Origin: Owenia fusiformis
Lineage: Eukaryota > Annelida > Polychaeta > Sabellida > Oweniidae
Reading direction: 5' to 3'
Length of the DNA stretch: 64,000 bases
Assembly (NCBI GenBank): GCA_903813345.2
Contig: CAIIXF020000008.1
Span: 25,096,822-25,160,821 of the forward strand
The position numbers and the translations under genes were made by a program. Each line of letters begins with the position of its first letter. Positions within the stretch are counted from its first letter, which is position 1. This document shows positions 62,042-64,000 of this stretch, piece by piece. The notes beneath the pieces were generated by a model that saw nothing but the letters and a program-made list of their open reading frames with translations, searched no databases and was not told the origin of the DNA.

Positions 62042-62690
62042 TAGTGGTGGGACTCGCCCGAATTTTCGGACTCGATTATCGGGACCAAACTGACGACGAT
62101 TAATCGAATAAATTCGATTTTTTCCAAAGTTTTGAAGGGAATCTCCCAACCCGCTGCCAACCTTTTTGATGTAAATCATCGATGTTATTGAAAAACAAAT
62201 AAGTGCAATGTGTTACATACCTTCAAATATGTTTTTTGTTTATTTTATCAACTCTAAAGGCGTATAACAAATAAAAAAGACGCCCGGAAGTAAAATTTCG
62301 AAATGCATTTAATTATTTTGCTAATTAGCGGTTCCAGCTATAGAATTTGCAGCACCCCGAAGGTCAACTTCGAAACGAGGCTCTGACCCTATTATTATCC
62401 TACTATAGCATTTCGTCCAGAGCTCACTGAGATAAGGTTAGATCCCGGAAGTAAAAGAAATGAACAAAACAAATTGTTTTCTACATGTTATTTTACGTTT
62501 TATTAGCTGATTATAGATCAACATGTAAGTACTTTTATAGTAAATAGTGTTCCTGACTCGAATTGACGTAACCCAACTCGAATGGTACACAATTCGAGCC
62601 GAAATCGGAGGTGAAAACAAAAATCGAATTTCACATTTTTTTCCCCAAACGAGTGATTATTCGAGTTGCCGATTTATCGTAGCACCACTA
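62042..62690. mobile_element. non-autonomous hAT element, 649 bp
   Basis: Ends TAGTGGTGGGACTCG and, in reverse complement, TAGTGGTGCTACGATAAATC share the TAGTGGTG tip. An exact 8-bp duplication TAAATACC flanks it (62034-62041, 62691-62698). Sub-terminal regions are rich in 'gactcgaat' and 'aattcga' in both orientations. No transposase frame. The tip is shared with the hAT element at 7358. Confidence 0.93.
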
Positions 62691-62807
62691 TAAATACCTA
62701 CTCGCATCTGAGTAATTGCCATAATTTTAATAGGATGCTTATTTTTTTACATTTGTACCCTAAAATGAAACTTAGCTGGCAACATTTCGAGATCAACACA
62801 GGGCTAG

Positions 62808-63538
62808 TAGAGTTCGCAACGGTACTGAAAACCAGTACCGGTAACCGTCACGCTCATAACCGTACCGTTACCGAAATGCCGGTAAAAATATGTAAGATAA
62901 AATGCCAATGCGCTGCCACCCCCACTTTGTTCCTAACTCTCTCCGTAGCTTCTCAAGTCTATATGCATACATTGTGCAAGACCGATTTGAACACATACAT
63001 GTACATGTACTGATGAACTTCACGAAATAGTATGTAACTATCTTACGAATCAAGATGTAGTTTTAGTTTTAAATTAAATGTATTACACATTTCAAACCAT
63101 TTCTCAATTGTATCAATATCAAGCGACGTGCAGTATACATGGGGTGGGGTACAAGATGCCTTGTTGTTCGTAAATTACTATTACAGACATAATTCAATTT
63201 ATGGATCTGACGTTGACACTACAACTACACCAGAACTGCCAAACATAACTACAACCAAAGCTGAGCCTGAGCATGAAGCTACTACACCCGAACTGCCAAA
63301 CATGGACATCACACCTGAACTGTCAAATATGGAAATCACACCTGAACTGCCAAACATGGACATCTAAATGTCTATGTTTTACGCATCGTGAATGTGGAAA
63401 TTAAACGAAATAATTAAAAAACGACATGTCTTTTAGTTCCCCGGGGATTATCGTCGGTTAACCGGTTAATAATTTCAATACCGGTAAATGCTCAATTCCG
63501 TACCGAAACCATATAACCGGAATTACCGTCAGACTCTA
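62808..63538. mobile_element. non-autonomous hAT element, 731 bp, with a short repeat-bearing frame
   Basis: Ends TAGAGTTCGCAACGGTA and, reverse-complemented, TAGAGTCTGACGGTA. The exact 8-bp duplication AGGGCTAG flanks it (62800-62807, 63539-63546). Sub-terminal 'accggtaa', 'ggttaaccgg' and 'taccgaaa' motifs occur on both sides. Inside, a + frame at 63128-63367 ends in four reiterations of TPELPNMDI-like peptide (27-bp periodicity), which is probably a tandem repeat and not a gene. Confidence 0.92.
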
Positions 63539-63546
63539 AGGGCTAG

Positions 63547-64000
63547 GCCTGACAATTTGATTAGTCAAGTTTGAGGGAGGGCAGATATGAGACGAAACTA
63601 ACTGACATCTAGGTCAAAGGTGTGTAAGTCGGCATGTGTAACTCTGACACTTATAACATGGACGTGTAAATTAAAATTTCCTCATGTTTGATTTTGGAAA
63701 AAGAAATTTGTGAGATATCTATTAATTCTGGAAAAATTGCTTCCTACTAGATAATAAACAACAAGGTGTCAAAGCTAGGTTACCCAAGCGTCGAGTTAAC
63801 TCAAAGTTGAAATTGAAATGGTCTCAACTTACTCACTTCGAGAGCCATGTTAGATTTTGAAACTTATGGCTCTCAAACGGGGAAGTGAACAGCTGATTAA
63901 TAGTGACCTTTGAAATCGAATTAAGTCGATCCGCGGCTTACTTTTGGTCTCTAACTGTGCCTTACATCAGTATCATCAATCCGTGTAAGTATTGGAGCGC
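63547..64000. other. no feature recognised
   Basis: No exon or repeat is seen in the last 450 bp. It could include promoter or a 5' non-coding exon of NUMB, but nothing in the sequence shows it. Confidence 0.4.

Noticed and set aside
62666-63013. 115-residue + strand frame
   Set aside because: It crosses from one hAT element through unique sequence into another; composition and position argue against a gene.

Overview
The window reads as an intron-rich, AT-rich metazoan nuclear genome. The gene families, exon structure, abundant short DNA transposons and frequent tacatgta strings suggest a lophotrochozoan, most likely a mollusc and perhaps a bivalve. The organism is an inference; the gene calls rest on spliced exons translated by eye.

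Layout. (1) 1-5.5 kb, + strand: the 3' part of a TRIM-like gene. A SPRY-like exon (1041-1169) splices in phase 0 to a RING / B-box / coiled-coil exon (1683-2654). (2) 5666-10550, - strand: a complete five-exon WDR25 gene (WD40, PRP17-related). Its third intron holds a hAT element inserted in the end of a Tc1/mariner-like fold-back element. (3) 10922-16633, + strand: a complete eight-exon cytoplasmic tryptophanyl-tRNA synthetase (WARS1) that starts without a WHEP domain. WDR25 and WARS1 are divergent, with 371 bp between start codons. The same head-to-head pair occurs at human 14q32.2. (4) 19924-22297, - strand: a complete four-exon LRRC73 leucine-rich-repeat gene. (5) 28013-55629, - strand: NUMB, the endocytic adaptor and Notch antagonist, with ten coding exons over 27.6 kb. 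Its introns hold most of the mobile elements and minisatellites. (6) 55.6-64 kb: no coding exon recognised, but dispersed repeats and two hAT elements with perfect 8-bp target duplications.

The most interesting finding is in NUMB. An extra exon (37818-37937, - strand) lies between two constitutive PTB exons. It is phase 0 at both ends, has good splice sites, and encodes a second version of the PTB segment encoded by exon 40057-40134 (SGxxLRVV core). This suggests mutually exclusive splicing of part of the PTB domain. A 20-codon cassette (44610-44669) sits where vertebrate Numb has its alternatively spliced PTB insert, and exons 31819-31908 and 28828-29004 begin with related peptides.

The repeat landscape is rich. 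I found four kinds of hAT-like elements, several with exact 8-bp duplications. There are also TA-flanked elements, elements with 5-bp duplications, at least three nested insertions, and about eight tandem arrays.
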